In this document: positions 41,194 through 48,820 of the stretch, one piece after another | Numbering within the stretch: position 1 is the stretch's first letter | Layout: each line of letters opens with the position of its first letter | Assembly: GCA_958367245.1 (NCBI GenBank) | Contig: CATXEA010000015.1 | Span: 1 to 64,000, forward strand | Source: an uncultured Blautia sp. | GTDB lineage: Bacteria > Bacillota > Clostridia > Lachnospirales > Lachnospiraceae | Length of the DNA stretch: 64,000 nt | Reading direction: 5' to 3' | Made by a program: the position numbers and the translations under genes | Notes under the pieces: model-generated | Database searches by the model: none | What the model was told of the DNA's origin: nothing | Seen by the model: the letters and a program-made list of their open reading frames with translations, nothing else

Positions 41194-41236
41194 GAGCGGC
41201 TGTGTGACAGAAAAGGTCATACAGCCGTTCTTTTTA
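41194..41236 (+). terminator. Terminator after the fucosidase gene
   Basis: Stem GAGCGGCTGTGTGAC/GTCATACAGCCGTTC (41194-41230, one mismatch and one wobble), followed by TTTTTATTTATTTTT. Confidence 0.88.
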
Positions 41237-41255
41237 TTTATTTTTAAAACACCTC

Positions 41256-41286
41256 TTGACTCTACAGTGACTGTAGACCTTATGAT
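41256..41286 (+). promoter_or_regulatory. MerR-type promoter with 19-bp spacer and internal dyad
   Basis: -35 TTGACT (41256-41261), 19-bp spacer (41262-41280) containing the perfect dyad CTACAGT-G-ACTGTAG (41262-41276), -10 TATGAT (41281-41286). The over-long spacer with an internal dyad is the hallmark of promoters opened by MerR-family regulators. Confidence 0.8.
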
Positions 41287-41329
41287 ACTTTATGAAAAGA
41301 GCGTATACAGCATTTTGAGGAGGATTCAT

Positions 41330-41866
41330 ATGAAAATCACAGAATTAAAGAAGGAACAGTGGAAAGAAATTAAAGAAATCTATCTGGAAGCCTTTCCAAA
41401 GCAGGAACGGAAACCTTTTTTCGTTTTAAAACACTCTGTAAAAAGTAAAAAAGCCCGTATTTTTACAGCAACCGACGATCAGACACTTATGGGCTTCGTA
41501 ATGGTCATCCCATATGAAGACATGGTTATGGTCGATTATCTGGCTGTTTCCGGAAAAATACGCAGCAAGGGAACCGGAAGTTTTCTCATGCAGGAAATCT
41601 GTAAATATTTTTCCGGCAAAAAAGTTGTCCTTTTAATCGAACGTCTGGATGAAAAGGCGGCAAATCAGGAACAAAGAATCGCCCGGAGAAGATTTTATTT
41701 CAAAAACGGCTTCACTTCATCCGGCATTTTTACAAAAGGCGCAGGCGGCGATATGGAAATCTTAACTTTCGGAGGGCAGGTGTCTCCCGAACGCTATCTT
41801 GAACTTCAGAAATATGCATTAGGCAGTCTTTTTTTCCGCCTGTCGAAAATTAAAATTGTAAAATAA
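41330..41866 (+). CDS. GNAT family N-acetyltransferase
   Basis: 178 aa. The acetyl-CoA fold is seen in MVMVDYLAVSGKIRSKGTGSFLMQEI (motif A with the R/Q-x-x-G-x-G/A type loop, here RSKGTGS) and RRRFYFKNGFTSSG near the end of the domain. Substrate unknown; small amine, drug or peptide N-terminus are possible. The start at 41330 has GAGGAGG 6 nt upstream; the frame is open upstream through the promoter but that has no ribosome site. First gene behind a MerR-type promoter, followed by a two-gene ABC exporter, so a drug-response role is plausible. Confidence 0.88.
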   Translation: MKITELKKEQWKEIKEIYLEAFPKQERKPFFVLKHSVKSKKARIFTATDDQTLMGFVMVIPYEDMVMVDYLAVSGKIRSKGTGSFLMQEICKYFSGKKVVLLIERLDEKAANQEQRIARRRFYFKNGFTSSGIFTKGAGGDMEILTFGGQVSPERYLELQKYALGSLFFRLSKIKIVK

Positions 41867-41905
41867 AAGTACACGCAAATATACAGGAAAGGAGTTTCAT
41901 CATTT

Positions 41906-43639
41906 ATGCGTACTATTTTTTCCAAAATCAAACTCAATAAATGTCAGGTTACGATTCTGTCCGTACTGGTACTGCTGTCCGCTGTGGGAGAAATGCTTCT
42001 TCCCTCCCTTCTGGCGCAGATGATCAACAGCGGAGTTGCAAACGCCAAAAACAGGCTGATTTTTACCCTGGCAGGCGTCATGGCAGGAATCACTGTTCTG
42101 GCATGTATCATCAACTTTTTATCCGTAAAGCTTGCAGCGCGGATTTCAACTGATTTTTCCGCCAGACTTCGAGGAGAGGTTTTTGATAAAGTGCAAAGCT
42201 TTTCCGCTGCCGAGCTGGACCGTTTCGGCGTTGCAAGTCTGGTGACAAGAAGTACCTCTGACATTACCAATATTCAGCTTTTTCTTACCATGCTCCTTCG
42301 CATTGGTATTCTGGCGCCCATGATGGCTGTTGCCGGTCTTGTGTTTTCTGCTGCTACCGGCGGAAAAGTAAGTTCTGTCCTTACAGTAGCAATCCCGGTT
42401 CTTCTTATAGGGGTCGGAGGCATCGTTATGTTTGCCTCCCGTTATTCCATCCGTCTTCGCCAAAAGCTTGACCAGATTAACCGTCTGTTTCTTGAATCTC
42501 TGGAAGGCGTCCGTGTAATCCGCGCTTTCAATAAACAGGCAAATGAAAGCCGTCGTTTCGGTGAGGCAAACAAAGAATACACACAGACTGCCATGACAGC
42601 CGGAAAAATCACCAGCTTTCTGATGCCTGCCATCAACGTAATCTTCGGCGTGACAACAGCCGCTGTTTTAGGTCTGGGAGCTGTCTATGTGGAAAGCGGA
42701 GCTATGGAAGTCGGTTCTCTGGTGGCTAACAGCCAGTATATCAGCATGGTTCTCATGTCCGTTATGCTTTTTGCTATGGTTATTATGATGTTTCCAACCA
42801 CCTATGCCTGCGCCGGACGAATCTCAGAAGTTCTGGAAACCGAAAGCAGCATTAAAGACGGAAACTTCCGGATTCAGGACCGTCCTCTTCGTTCCACAAT
42901 CGAATTTCGTCATGTTACGTTCGCTTATCCCGATGCAGACGAACCCATTCTCAAAGACATCTGCTTTGAATCTCATCCGGGAGAGGTAACTGCTATCATC
43001 GGAGGTACCGGAAGAGGGAAATCCAGTATCCTGAAGCTGATTCCAAGACTGTATGACCCGCTGTTCGGAACTGTCCTCATCGACGGTATCAATGCAAAAG
43101 ACTACAAGGTGGATGAGCTTCGCTCTCTGATTGGTTACGTTCCTCAGAAAAATGTGCTTTTCTCCGGAGACATTGCTTCAAATCTGAATTTCGGAAATGA
43201 ACAGGGCGGGGAAGCTCAGTGGAAACAGGCTGCATCCATTGCCTGCGCCGACGAATTTATTGAGAAAAAAGCTCAGAAATATCACGACCCGATTTCACAG
43301 GGCGGTACTAACCTCTCCGGTGGTCAGAGGCAGAGAATGGCAATAGCTCGAGCTGTGATGAAAGCTCCTGAAATCTACGTCTTTGACGACAGTTTTTCCG
43401 CTCTTGATATGAAAACGGACAGGACTCTTCGGCAGAACATCAAAGACCATCTGGGCGATGCCACAGTAATCATGGTTGCCCAGAGAATCAGCTCTATTTT
43501 AGATGCCGACCGTATTCTTGTTGTCGATGACGGACAGATTGTCGGACAGGGCACTCACAAAGAGCTTCTTGCCACCTGCTCTCTTTACAGGGAGATGGCA
43601 GAAATCCAGTTAGGAAAGGAGAACCTGGAAAATGAATAA
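41906..43639 (+). CDS. ABC exporter half-transporter, degenerate-site subunit
   Basis: 577 aa: six membrane segments in residues 1-310, then an ABC ATPase. Walker A GGTGRGKS is at 366-373, signature LSGGQRQR, and Walker B VFDDS at 492-496, with Asp495 where the catalytic Glu is expected. Its H-loop is also changed (MVAQRIS, Gln for His). These are the marks of the non-catalytic partner in heterodimeric exporters such as TM287/288 or BmrCD. It overlaps the next gene by 8 bp. Probable function: export of drugs, peptides or lipids together with the next protein. Confidence 0.94.
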   Translation: MRTIFSKIKLNKCQVTILSVLVLLSAVGEMLLPSLLAQMINSGVANAKNRLIFTLAGVMAGITVLACIINFLSVKLAARISTDFSARLRGEVFDKVQSFSAAELDRFGVASLVTRSTSDITNIQLFLTMLLRIGILAPMMAVAGLVFSAATGGKVSSVLTVAIPVLLIGVGGIVMFASRYSIRLRQKLDQINRLFLESLEGVRVIRAFNKQANESRRFGEANKEYTQTAMTAGKITSFLMPAINVIFGVTTAAVLGLGAVYVESGAMEVGSLVANSQYISMVLMSVMLFAMVIMMFPTTYACAGRISEVLETESSIKDGNFRIQDRPLRSTIEFRHVTFAYPDADEPILKDICFESHPGEVTAIIGGTGRGKSSILKLIPRLYDPLFGTVLIDGINAKDYKVDELRSLIGYVPQKNVLFSGDIASNLNFGNEQGGEAQWKQAASIACADEFIEKKAQKYHDPISQGGTNLSGGQRQRMAIARAVMKAPEIYVFDDSFSALDMKTDRTLRQNIKDHLGDATVIMVAQRISSILDADRILVVDDGQIVGQGTHKELLATCSLYREMAEIQLGKENLENE

Positions 43640-45374
43640 GAAAACTGTATTTAAACGTCTGGCAGGTTACCTGAAAGCCTACCGCCTGCGGCTTTTCCTT
43701 GTACTTCTTTTTGCCGGAATCAGTACCATGTTTATGGTTCTTGCCCCCTTTTTCATAGGAAAAATAACAACAACACTTTTTGACAGCATCAGGGACGGCG
43801 TATTTTACTGGGATAAAATCCTGCTGCTTTTGGCTATCCTTACAGGTTTATACCTGATTTCCCAGTTTTTCTCTGTTCTTCAGGGATTTGGAATGGTAAA
43901 AATCACTTCCGGCGTAATGGAAACTCTCCGTCAGGATATTGACGCAAAAATGCACCGGCTAAAACTGAATTATTACGACACTCATACACACGGCGATATT
44001 TTAAGTATTATCACCAATGATGTAGATACCATAAACAACACCATAAGCCAGAATCTGACTTCCATTGTCACTCAGCTTATCACTGCTGCAGGAATCTTTA
44101 TTATGATGCTTATGATAAGTCCGAAGCTTACCTTTATTCCTGTTATTATGGTTCCCCTCTCTTTATTCAGCGCTGCAGGCGTTATGAAGGCAAGCGGGAA
44201 ATATTACGGCCGTCAGCAGGAATATCTTGGAAAGCTCAACGGTTATATTGAGGAAATATATAACGGTCAGCAGGTTGTTCAGTCCTTTAATTATCAACAA
44301 AGAGCAAAAACAGAATTTGGAATATTAAACGAAAAACTCAAAGACAGTTCCCGAAAGGCAGAAACAACCGCCGGGGCAATCAGCCCTATCACCACTCTGG
44401 TAAATGACCTTGGTTATGTTCTCTGTGCTGCCATCGGCTGTATCTGGGCAATTGCCGGAAAGCTTGCAGTCGGAAACGTACAGGCAATGCTGGACTACAC
44501 CCGCAAATTTGCAGAGCCCTTCTCTTCCCTTGCAGGTATGGCGGGAAGCATCGGAGCTGCCGCTGCTGCCGGAGAACGTATCTTCTCTCTCCTTGATGCA
44601 CCTGAGGAAGAACCTGATACTGCTGTAAGTCATGCCCCTGAAAACCACGGAGGCAGCGTTGTTTTCCGAAATGTACAGTTCGGTTATTCTCCTGACCGTA
44701 TGTTGATGAAAGACGTTAATCTTACAGTTAAACCCGGACAAAAAGTTGCTGTAGTCGGTCCCACCGGTGCCGGAAAAACAACTCTTATCAATCTGCTGAT
44801 GCGCTTCTATGAGCTCAACGGAGGAAGCATTTCTGTAGACGGGGTCGATATCAAAGATATGACACGTGCAGAGCTTCGTGACCGCTTCGGCATGGTTCTT
44901 CAGGATACCTGGCTTTTCGAAGGAACCATCGGGGAAAACATTGGCTATGCAGAAGAAAATATGTCTCGGGAAAAAATCATTTCCGCCTCTAAATCAGCCT
45001 GCTCACACAGCTTCGTCAAGACGCTTCCGGGAGGTTACGACATGATTTTGAGTAAGGGAGCTGAAAACATTTCCCAGGGAGAACGCCAGCTTCTGACGAT
45101 TGCCCGCGCTATTGCCTCCGACCCTGAGATTATGATTCTCGACGAGGCAACCAGCAATGTAGATACACATACAGAAGTCCTGATTCAAAAAGCAATGGCT
45201 GAACTGATGAAAGGCAGAACCAGCTTTGTCATTGCCCACCGTCTCTCTACCATTCGTGATGCAGATATGATTCTGTACATGGAAGACGGCGATATTAAAG
45301 AAATAGGAACACATGACGAGCTGATGGCAAAAAACGGAAAATATGCAACCTTATATCTCAGTCAGTTTGCCTGA
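43632..45374 (+). CDS. ABC exporter half-transporter, catalytic-site subunit
   Basis: 580 aa: six membrane segments in residues 1-320, then an ABC ATPase with Walker A GPTGAGKT (376-383), signature ISQGERQ (degenerate LSGGQ), Walker B MILDEATS with catalytic E505, and an intact H-loop IAHRLST. The pairing of a canonical Walker B here with a degenerate one in the preceding subunit, and the degenerate signature here, gives one active and one inactive ATP site in the heterodimer. Third gene of the MerR-type promoter operon, followed by a perfect terminator. Confidence 0.95.
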   Translation: MNKKTVFKRLAGYLKAYRLRLFLVLLFAGISTMFMVLAPFFIGKITTTLFDSIRDGVFYWDKILLLLAILTGLYLISQFFSVLQGFGMVKITSGVMETLRQDIDAKMHRLKLNYYDTHTHGDILSIITNDVDTINNTISQNLTSIVTQLITAAGIFIMMLMISPKLTFIPVIMVPLSLFSAAGVMKASGKYYGRQQEYLGKLNGYIEEIYNGQQVVQSFNYQQRAKTEFGILNEKLKDSSRKAETTAGAISPITTLVNDLGYVLCAAIGCIWAIAGKLAVGNVQAMLDYTRKFAEPFSSLAGMAGSIGAAAAAGERIFSLLDAPEEEPDTAVSHAPENHGGSVVFRNVQFGYSPDRMLMKDVNLTVKPGQKVAVVGPTGAGKTTLINLLMRFYELNGGSISVDGVDIKDMTRAELRDRFGMVLQDTWLFEGTIGENIGYAEENMSREKIISASKSACSHSFVKTLPGGYDMILSKGAENISQGERQLLTIARAIASDPEIMILDEATSNVDTHTEVLIQKAMAELMKGRTSFVIAHRLSTIRDADMILYMEDGDIKEIGTHDELMAKNGKYATLYLSQFA

Positions 45375-45400
45375 TTTATTTATAGTTATCTCCATATAAG

Positions 45401-45442
45401 AACAGCCGTTTATCCGGAAAATTTTCCGGATAAACGGCTGTT
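45401..45442. terminator. Bidirectional terminator between ABC exporter and serpin genes
   Basis: Perfect 21-bp arms AACAGCCGTTTATCCGGAAAA/TTTTCCGGATAAACGGCTGTT. Short T-rich tracts follow on both strands, so it can serve the converging ABC operon and the serpin gene. Confidence 0.8.
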
Positions 45443-45461
45443 TCATTTCTTTAAAAGCAGT

Positions 45462-46727
45462 TCATGCCTGTTTTTCTGTTGTTGCAGTCTTTCCCATAAA
45501 CAGAACTTCCTGATTTTCTTCATCATAAATCAGAAAGGCGAAAGGACGGTCAAGAGTTACCTCTTTGATAATCTCCGGTTCTTCCGGCATTAATGCGCAT
45601 TTTTCCATCACGATCGCTGTAACTGCCGCTGCCTTTGTTCCGTTTTCATCCAACTGAAGATTTGTTTTCTGGATAATTGAGCCTACCTTTGCCGGTGTTT
45701 CACTTAATCCGGAAAAATCTGCGCTGTCCGAAAAAATATCAGCTAATCCCATTTTGGATAAGATATCTTCCAATAAGGTAGAAGTTGTGAAATCAAGAGC
45801 CGGCATTTTACAGATTACCTGAGTGTACTCAGGTTCTGAATTTAACAAACTGTAAAGATCCAGATCTGTCAGCTTAAAGTCCCCTTCCTTCTTCGGAAGA
45901 ATTCCCACAAACTGCAGTCCATTCTGGTAATAACGGGAAAATGCAGTTGCCTGCTCATTCTCAAAATATCTGTTTCCCTCAGTCATCATATAGGTAGTCT
46001 CTTCTGTTCCGTCAAAACCTTTGAAAGTTTCCTTTTCCTCTGACATTACCCATGCCTCTTCGCTCCAGGGTGACTCGAAATACAGGGAATTCGTCAAAAC
46101 AAGCCCCGCTTCTTCCGAAATCATATCAGGAGTTACGATTTCCGGAATCAGGTGTTCCGTCTGCTCATCTGCCCAGTCATTAATCATTTTGCTGACCTTT
46201 CCTGGGTCTCCGAAGTCTTCATTGGTAAGTCCTGCATTGAAATCTGTCTGTACTCTCTCAATATAATCTTCTTTGAGTTTCCAGTTATGGTCTGCCCAAA
46301 GCGCGTTTGCAATTTTCAGTTTCTGTCTGTATCCGTTTTTCTCTTCTTCCTCTGAAGAATTGCGTTCTGCTGCAGATTTCGTATATTCTTTGGCATATTT
46401 CCCATACTGGTCTGTTCCCAGAAAGCTGTTCAGCGCTTCTTTCGTCTTGCCGCCTGCGCCTTCCGCCAACATACCAAGGGCATAATTCAGGCTTGTGGGA
46501 CTGAACATCACATTCGGAAAATCAGCTCCTGACGCAATTTCGTCCGTAATCTTCGCAGCATTCTCCATACGGATTTCTGCCTGTATGTTTTCTTCCTTAC
46601 TTCTGTCTTTCCCGTTCTCCAGTATAATCGGAGCTTCCTCTGCCGCCGGCACAGGAATACAAGCTGTCGTAAATATGGTCGCTGCCGTCAGCGCCGATAT
46701 AAATACTCTGTTTGCAGTTTTTTTCAT
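45462..46727 (-). CDS. Secreted serpin (serine protease inhibitor)
   Basis: 421 aa. The signal peptide is about 1-28, with TTAC at 20-23 that could be a weak lipobox or just precede SPase I cleavage. Serpin signatures: NVMFSPTSLNYALGMLAEGAGGKT, NALWAD, LVLTNSLYFESPW and the C-terminal DRPFAFLIYDEENQEVLFMGK. The reactive-loop hinge E361-N-G-T-K-A-A-A-V-T370 fits the inhibitory consensus, which puts P1 at about C377 (sequence M374-E-K-C-A-L). It is expected to trap extracellular serine or cysteine proteases, as other gut serpins do. The start ATG at 46727 has AGGAGG 6 nt upstream. Confidence 0.93.
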   Translation of the reverse strand: MKKTANRVFISALTAATIFTTACIPVPAAEEAPIILENGKDRSKEENIQAEIRMENAAKITDEIASGADFPNVMFSPTSLNYALGMLAEGAGGKTKEALNSFLGTDQYGKYAKEYTKSAAERNSSEEEEKNGYRQKLKIANALWADHNWKLKEDYIERVQTDFNAGLTNEDFGDPGKVSKMINDWADEQTEHLIPEIVTPDMISEEAGLVLTNSLYFESPWSEEAWVMSEEKETFKGFDGTEETTYMMTEGNRYFENEQATAFSRYYQNGLQFVGILPKKEGDFKLTDLDLYSLLNSEPEYTQVICKMPALDFTTSTLLEDILSKMGLADIFSDSADFSGLSETPAKVGSIIQKTNLQLDENGTKAAAVTAIVMEKCALMPEEPEIIKEVTLDRPFAFLIYDEENQEVLFMGKTATTEKQA

Positions 46728-46760
46728 AAAAGTCCTCCTGTACGGTTTATTTGTTCCTTT

Positions 46761-46791
46761 ATTATACAGGAATTTTTGTTTATTTCTGTAA
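46761..46791 (-). promoter_or_regulatory. Probable promoter of the serpin gene
   Basis: Minus strand: -10 TATAAT (46766-46761), with TTACAG (46791-46786) as a -35 candidate but at 19 bp. The -10 is convincing, the -35 is not. Confidence 0.4.
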
Positions 46792-46887
46792 TATATGCTT
46801 TTCACTGAGCTGCTAAAAAAAATTTTTCTATCAATTTGTATGGAATTCGATTATACTGAAAGTAGTAAAATCTTAAGGAGATTCATT

Positions 46888-47811
46888 ATGAAAAAAACAA
46901 TGTTAGGAAAAACCAATCTTGAAATCCCCGTTATCGCCGTAGGCTGTATGCGAATTGCAGAAATGGAAACAGACCGTCTGACGGAACATATCCGTTTTTG
47001 CATCGAACATGGTCTCAATTTCTTCGACCATGCAGATATTTACGGAGGAGGACAATGTGAATCAAGATTTGCGGAAGCATTTAAGAAAACAGGATATAAA
47101 AGAGAAGATGTAATCCTGCAGTCAAAATGTGCAATCAGACCGGGTGTTATGTATGACTTTACAAAGAAACATATTCTGGAATCTGTAGACGGCATTTTGA
47201 AACGTCTGGATACCGATTATCTGGACGTTCTTCTTCTCCATCGCCCGGATGCTCTCATGGAGCCGGAGGAAGTGGCAGAAGCCTTCGAACTTCTGGAAAA
47301 AGAAGGAAAAGTCCGCCATTTCGGAGTTTCCAATCACCGTCCCTACCAAATTGAGCTGTTAAACAAATATGTAAAACAGGAACTGTGCGCCAATCAGCTT
47401 CAGTTCAGCATCCCGTTTTCCAACATGGTAGCTGCCGGAATGGAAGCAAATATGCTGACAGACGGAGCAATCGACCGGGATGGCGGAATCCTTGATTACT
47501 GCCGTCTTAAAGACATTACCATCCAGGCATGGTCACCTTTCCAGTACGGTTTCTTCGAAGGAATTTTTCTGGGAAACAACGAGAAATACCCTGAATTAAA
47601 CAAAGCTCTTGAGGAAATAAGTCAGAAATACGATACTACTCCCACTGCCATCGCAACAGCCTGGATTCTGCGCCATCCTGCCAATATCCAGATGATAGCC
47701 GGAACCACCAACACTGAAAGAATGAGCGAAATTATAAAAGGAAGCGAAATACGGCTGGAACGTGAAGAGTGGTACCGCCTGTATCTGAGCAGCGGGCATA
47801 TTCTCCCGTAA
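46888..47811 (+). CDS. Aldo/keto reductase (YdhF-like)
   Basis: 307-aa AKR barrel. The tetrad is visible: Asp and Tyr in FFDHADIYGGG, Lys in LQSKCAI and His in LLLHRPDAL. The cofactor end is GTTNTERMSEI. It resembles the E. coli YdhF class of NADPH-dependent reductases with unknown natural substrate. No ferredoxin tail, unlike the AKR at 16899-17999. The start at 46888 has AAGGAG 7 nt upstream; 31 upstream in-frame codons lack a ribosome site. The NapH-like gene follows after 16 bp and is likely in the same transcript. Confidence 0.93.
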   Translation: MKKTMLGKTNLEIPVIAVGCMRIAEMETDRLTEHIRFCIEHGLNFFDHADIYGGGQCESRFAEAFKKTGYKREDVILQSKCAIRPGVMYDFTKKHILESVDGILKRLDTDYLDVLLLHRPDALMEPEEVAEAFELLEKEGKVRHFGVSNHRPYQIELLNKYVKQELCANQLQFSIPFSNMVAAGMEANMLTDGAIDRDGGILDYCRLKDITIQAWSPFQYGFFEGIFLGNNEKYPELNKALEEISQKYDTTPTAIATAWILRHPANIQMIAGTTNTERMSEIIKGSEIRLEREEWYRLYLSSGHILP

Positions 47812-47827
47812 TTTACGGTGAAATATA

Positions 47828-48658
47828 ATGAAATTAAAAAAATTCATTCCGCCGCTTACTATGTGGCTTATTTTCGAAACCATAGCAGTAACTCTGTGGG
47901 TGACATTGGATAATGTATTCTACCTTTTTAATTTTTCTTATATCGGTACATCTATTTCAGTGGGTTTAATTCTATATGGACAAAGAAAAAAATATGCCCG
48001 AAATGTCGTTCAATTTGCCGTCGGCTTATACATGCTTGTATATCTGGGTTTTCTTTGCCGGGAAAATATGCAGATAGAGGGCTTTTGGTATTATCTGTTT
48101 CTTGGCGTATTCGAGGCTGCCACAATTCACTACATTGTTGCCAAAATCTTTGGTCCGCTGGTGTTTGGTCGCGGCTGGTGCGGATATGCCTGCTGGACTG
48201 CTATGGTCCTGGATTTACTCCCCTTCAAGACTCCGCAGGCTCCCCGTAAGCGCTGGGGATATATCCGGTATATTGTTTTTGGGGTTTCCCTTGTATTTGT
48301 CAGTATACTATTTATTTTTCAGATTCCAAACAAAGAAGAAATTATGTGGTGGAGCTTCATCATTGGAAATATCCTTTATTATTTGATTGGAATTATTATC
48401 GCCTGTAAATGCAGAGACAACAGAGCTTTTTGCAAATACATCTGCCCTGTTACCATTTTCTTAAAACCCATGAGCTACTTCTCTCTTTTTCGGATTAAGG
48501 TTGAGAAAGAGAAATGTATCTCCTGTGGAAAATGTGAGCGGGTATGCCCGATGGATGTGGAAGTTCCCAGCAATTCCCGAAAAAAGAGAAATGCAACTGA
48601 ATGTATTTTATGTATGAAATGTATCGAAGAATGTCCCAAGGGCGCTTTGAAATTATAA
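47828..48658 (+). CDS. NapH/NosR-like membrane ferredoxin protein
   Basis: 276 aa with about six hydrophobic segments in residues 1-200, a cytoplasm- or membrane-proximal CGYACW motif (about 117-122), a CKYICP motif near 205, and two C-terminal ferredoxin clusters CISCGKCERVCP and CILCMKCIEECP. This arrangement is the 4Fe-4S polyferredoxin membrane module (NapH/NosR C-terminal family) that passes electrons across or along the membrane. No nap, nos or ccd genes are near, so the partner is unknown; the preceding aldo/keto reductase may be one. The ribosome site is weak (GGTGA). Confidence 0.85.
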   Translation: MKLKKFIPPLTMWLIFETIAVTLWVTLDNVFYLFNFSYIGTSISVGLILYGQRKKYARNVVQFAVGLYMLVYLGFLCRENMQIEGFWYYLFLGVFEAATIHYIVAKIFGPLVFGRGWCGYACWTAMVLDLLPFKTPQAPRKRWGYIRYIVFGVSLVFVSILFIFQIPNKEEIMWWSFIIGNILYYLIGIIIACKCRDNRAFCKYICPVTIFLKPMSYFSLFRIKVEKEKCISCGKCERVCPMDVEVPSNSRKKRNATECILCMKCIEECPKGALKL

Positions 48659-48693
48659 TATAGCCGTAAGAAACGGCAAGAAAGGAAAAGAAA

Positions 48694-48732
48694 ATGATAC
48701 TTTGCATTGCATCAGCTCCATGCAGAGTCTGA
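48694..48732 (+). CDS. Putative leader peptide (12 aa) of the MFS exporter gene
   Basis: ATG at 48694 preceded by AAAGGAAAAG; it encodes MILCIASAPCRV and stops with TGA at 48730. The coding region covers the first arm of a stem-loop (48716-48725) ahead of the MFS gene. Short leader peptides placed like this are used in antibiotic-induced attenuation. Confidence 0.45.
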   Translation: MILCIASAPCRV

Positions 48733-48765
48733 GGAGACTGCATGGAGGTACAGCATACTGCTGAT
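48711..48765 (+). promoter_or_regulatory. Structured leader (possible attenuator) of the MFS exporter gene
   Basis: Inner stem CTCCATGCAG (48716-48725) with CTGCATGGAG (48738-48747), 10 bp; outer stem ATCAGC (48711-48716) with GCTGAT (48760-48765). GCTCC at 48715-48719 is also complementary to GGAGC in the MFS ribosome site (48810-48814), giving a possible alternative fold. Confidence 0.5.
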
Positions 48766-48820
48766 ATCCTCGGACTTTGCTTCTGGTTTGAGAAAAACTG
48801 ACATGAAAAGGAGCAAAGAA

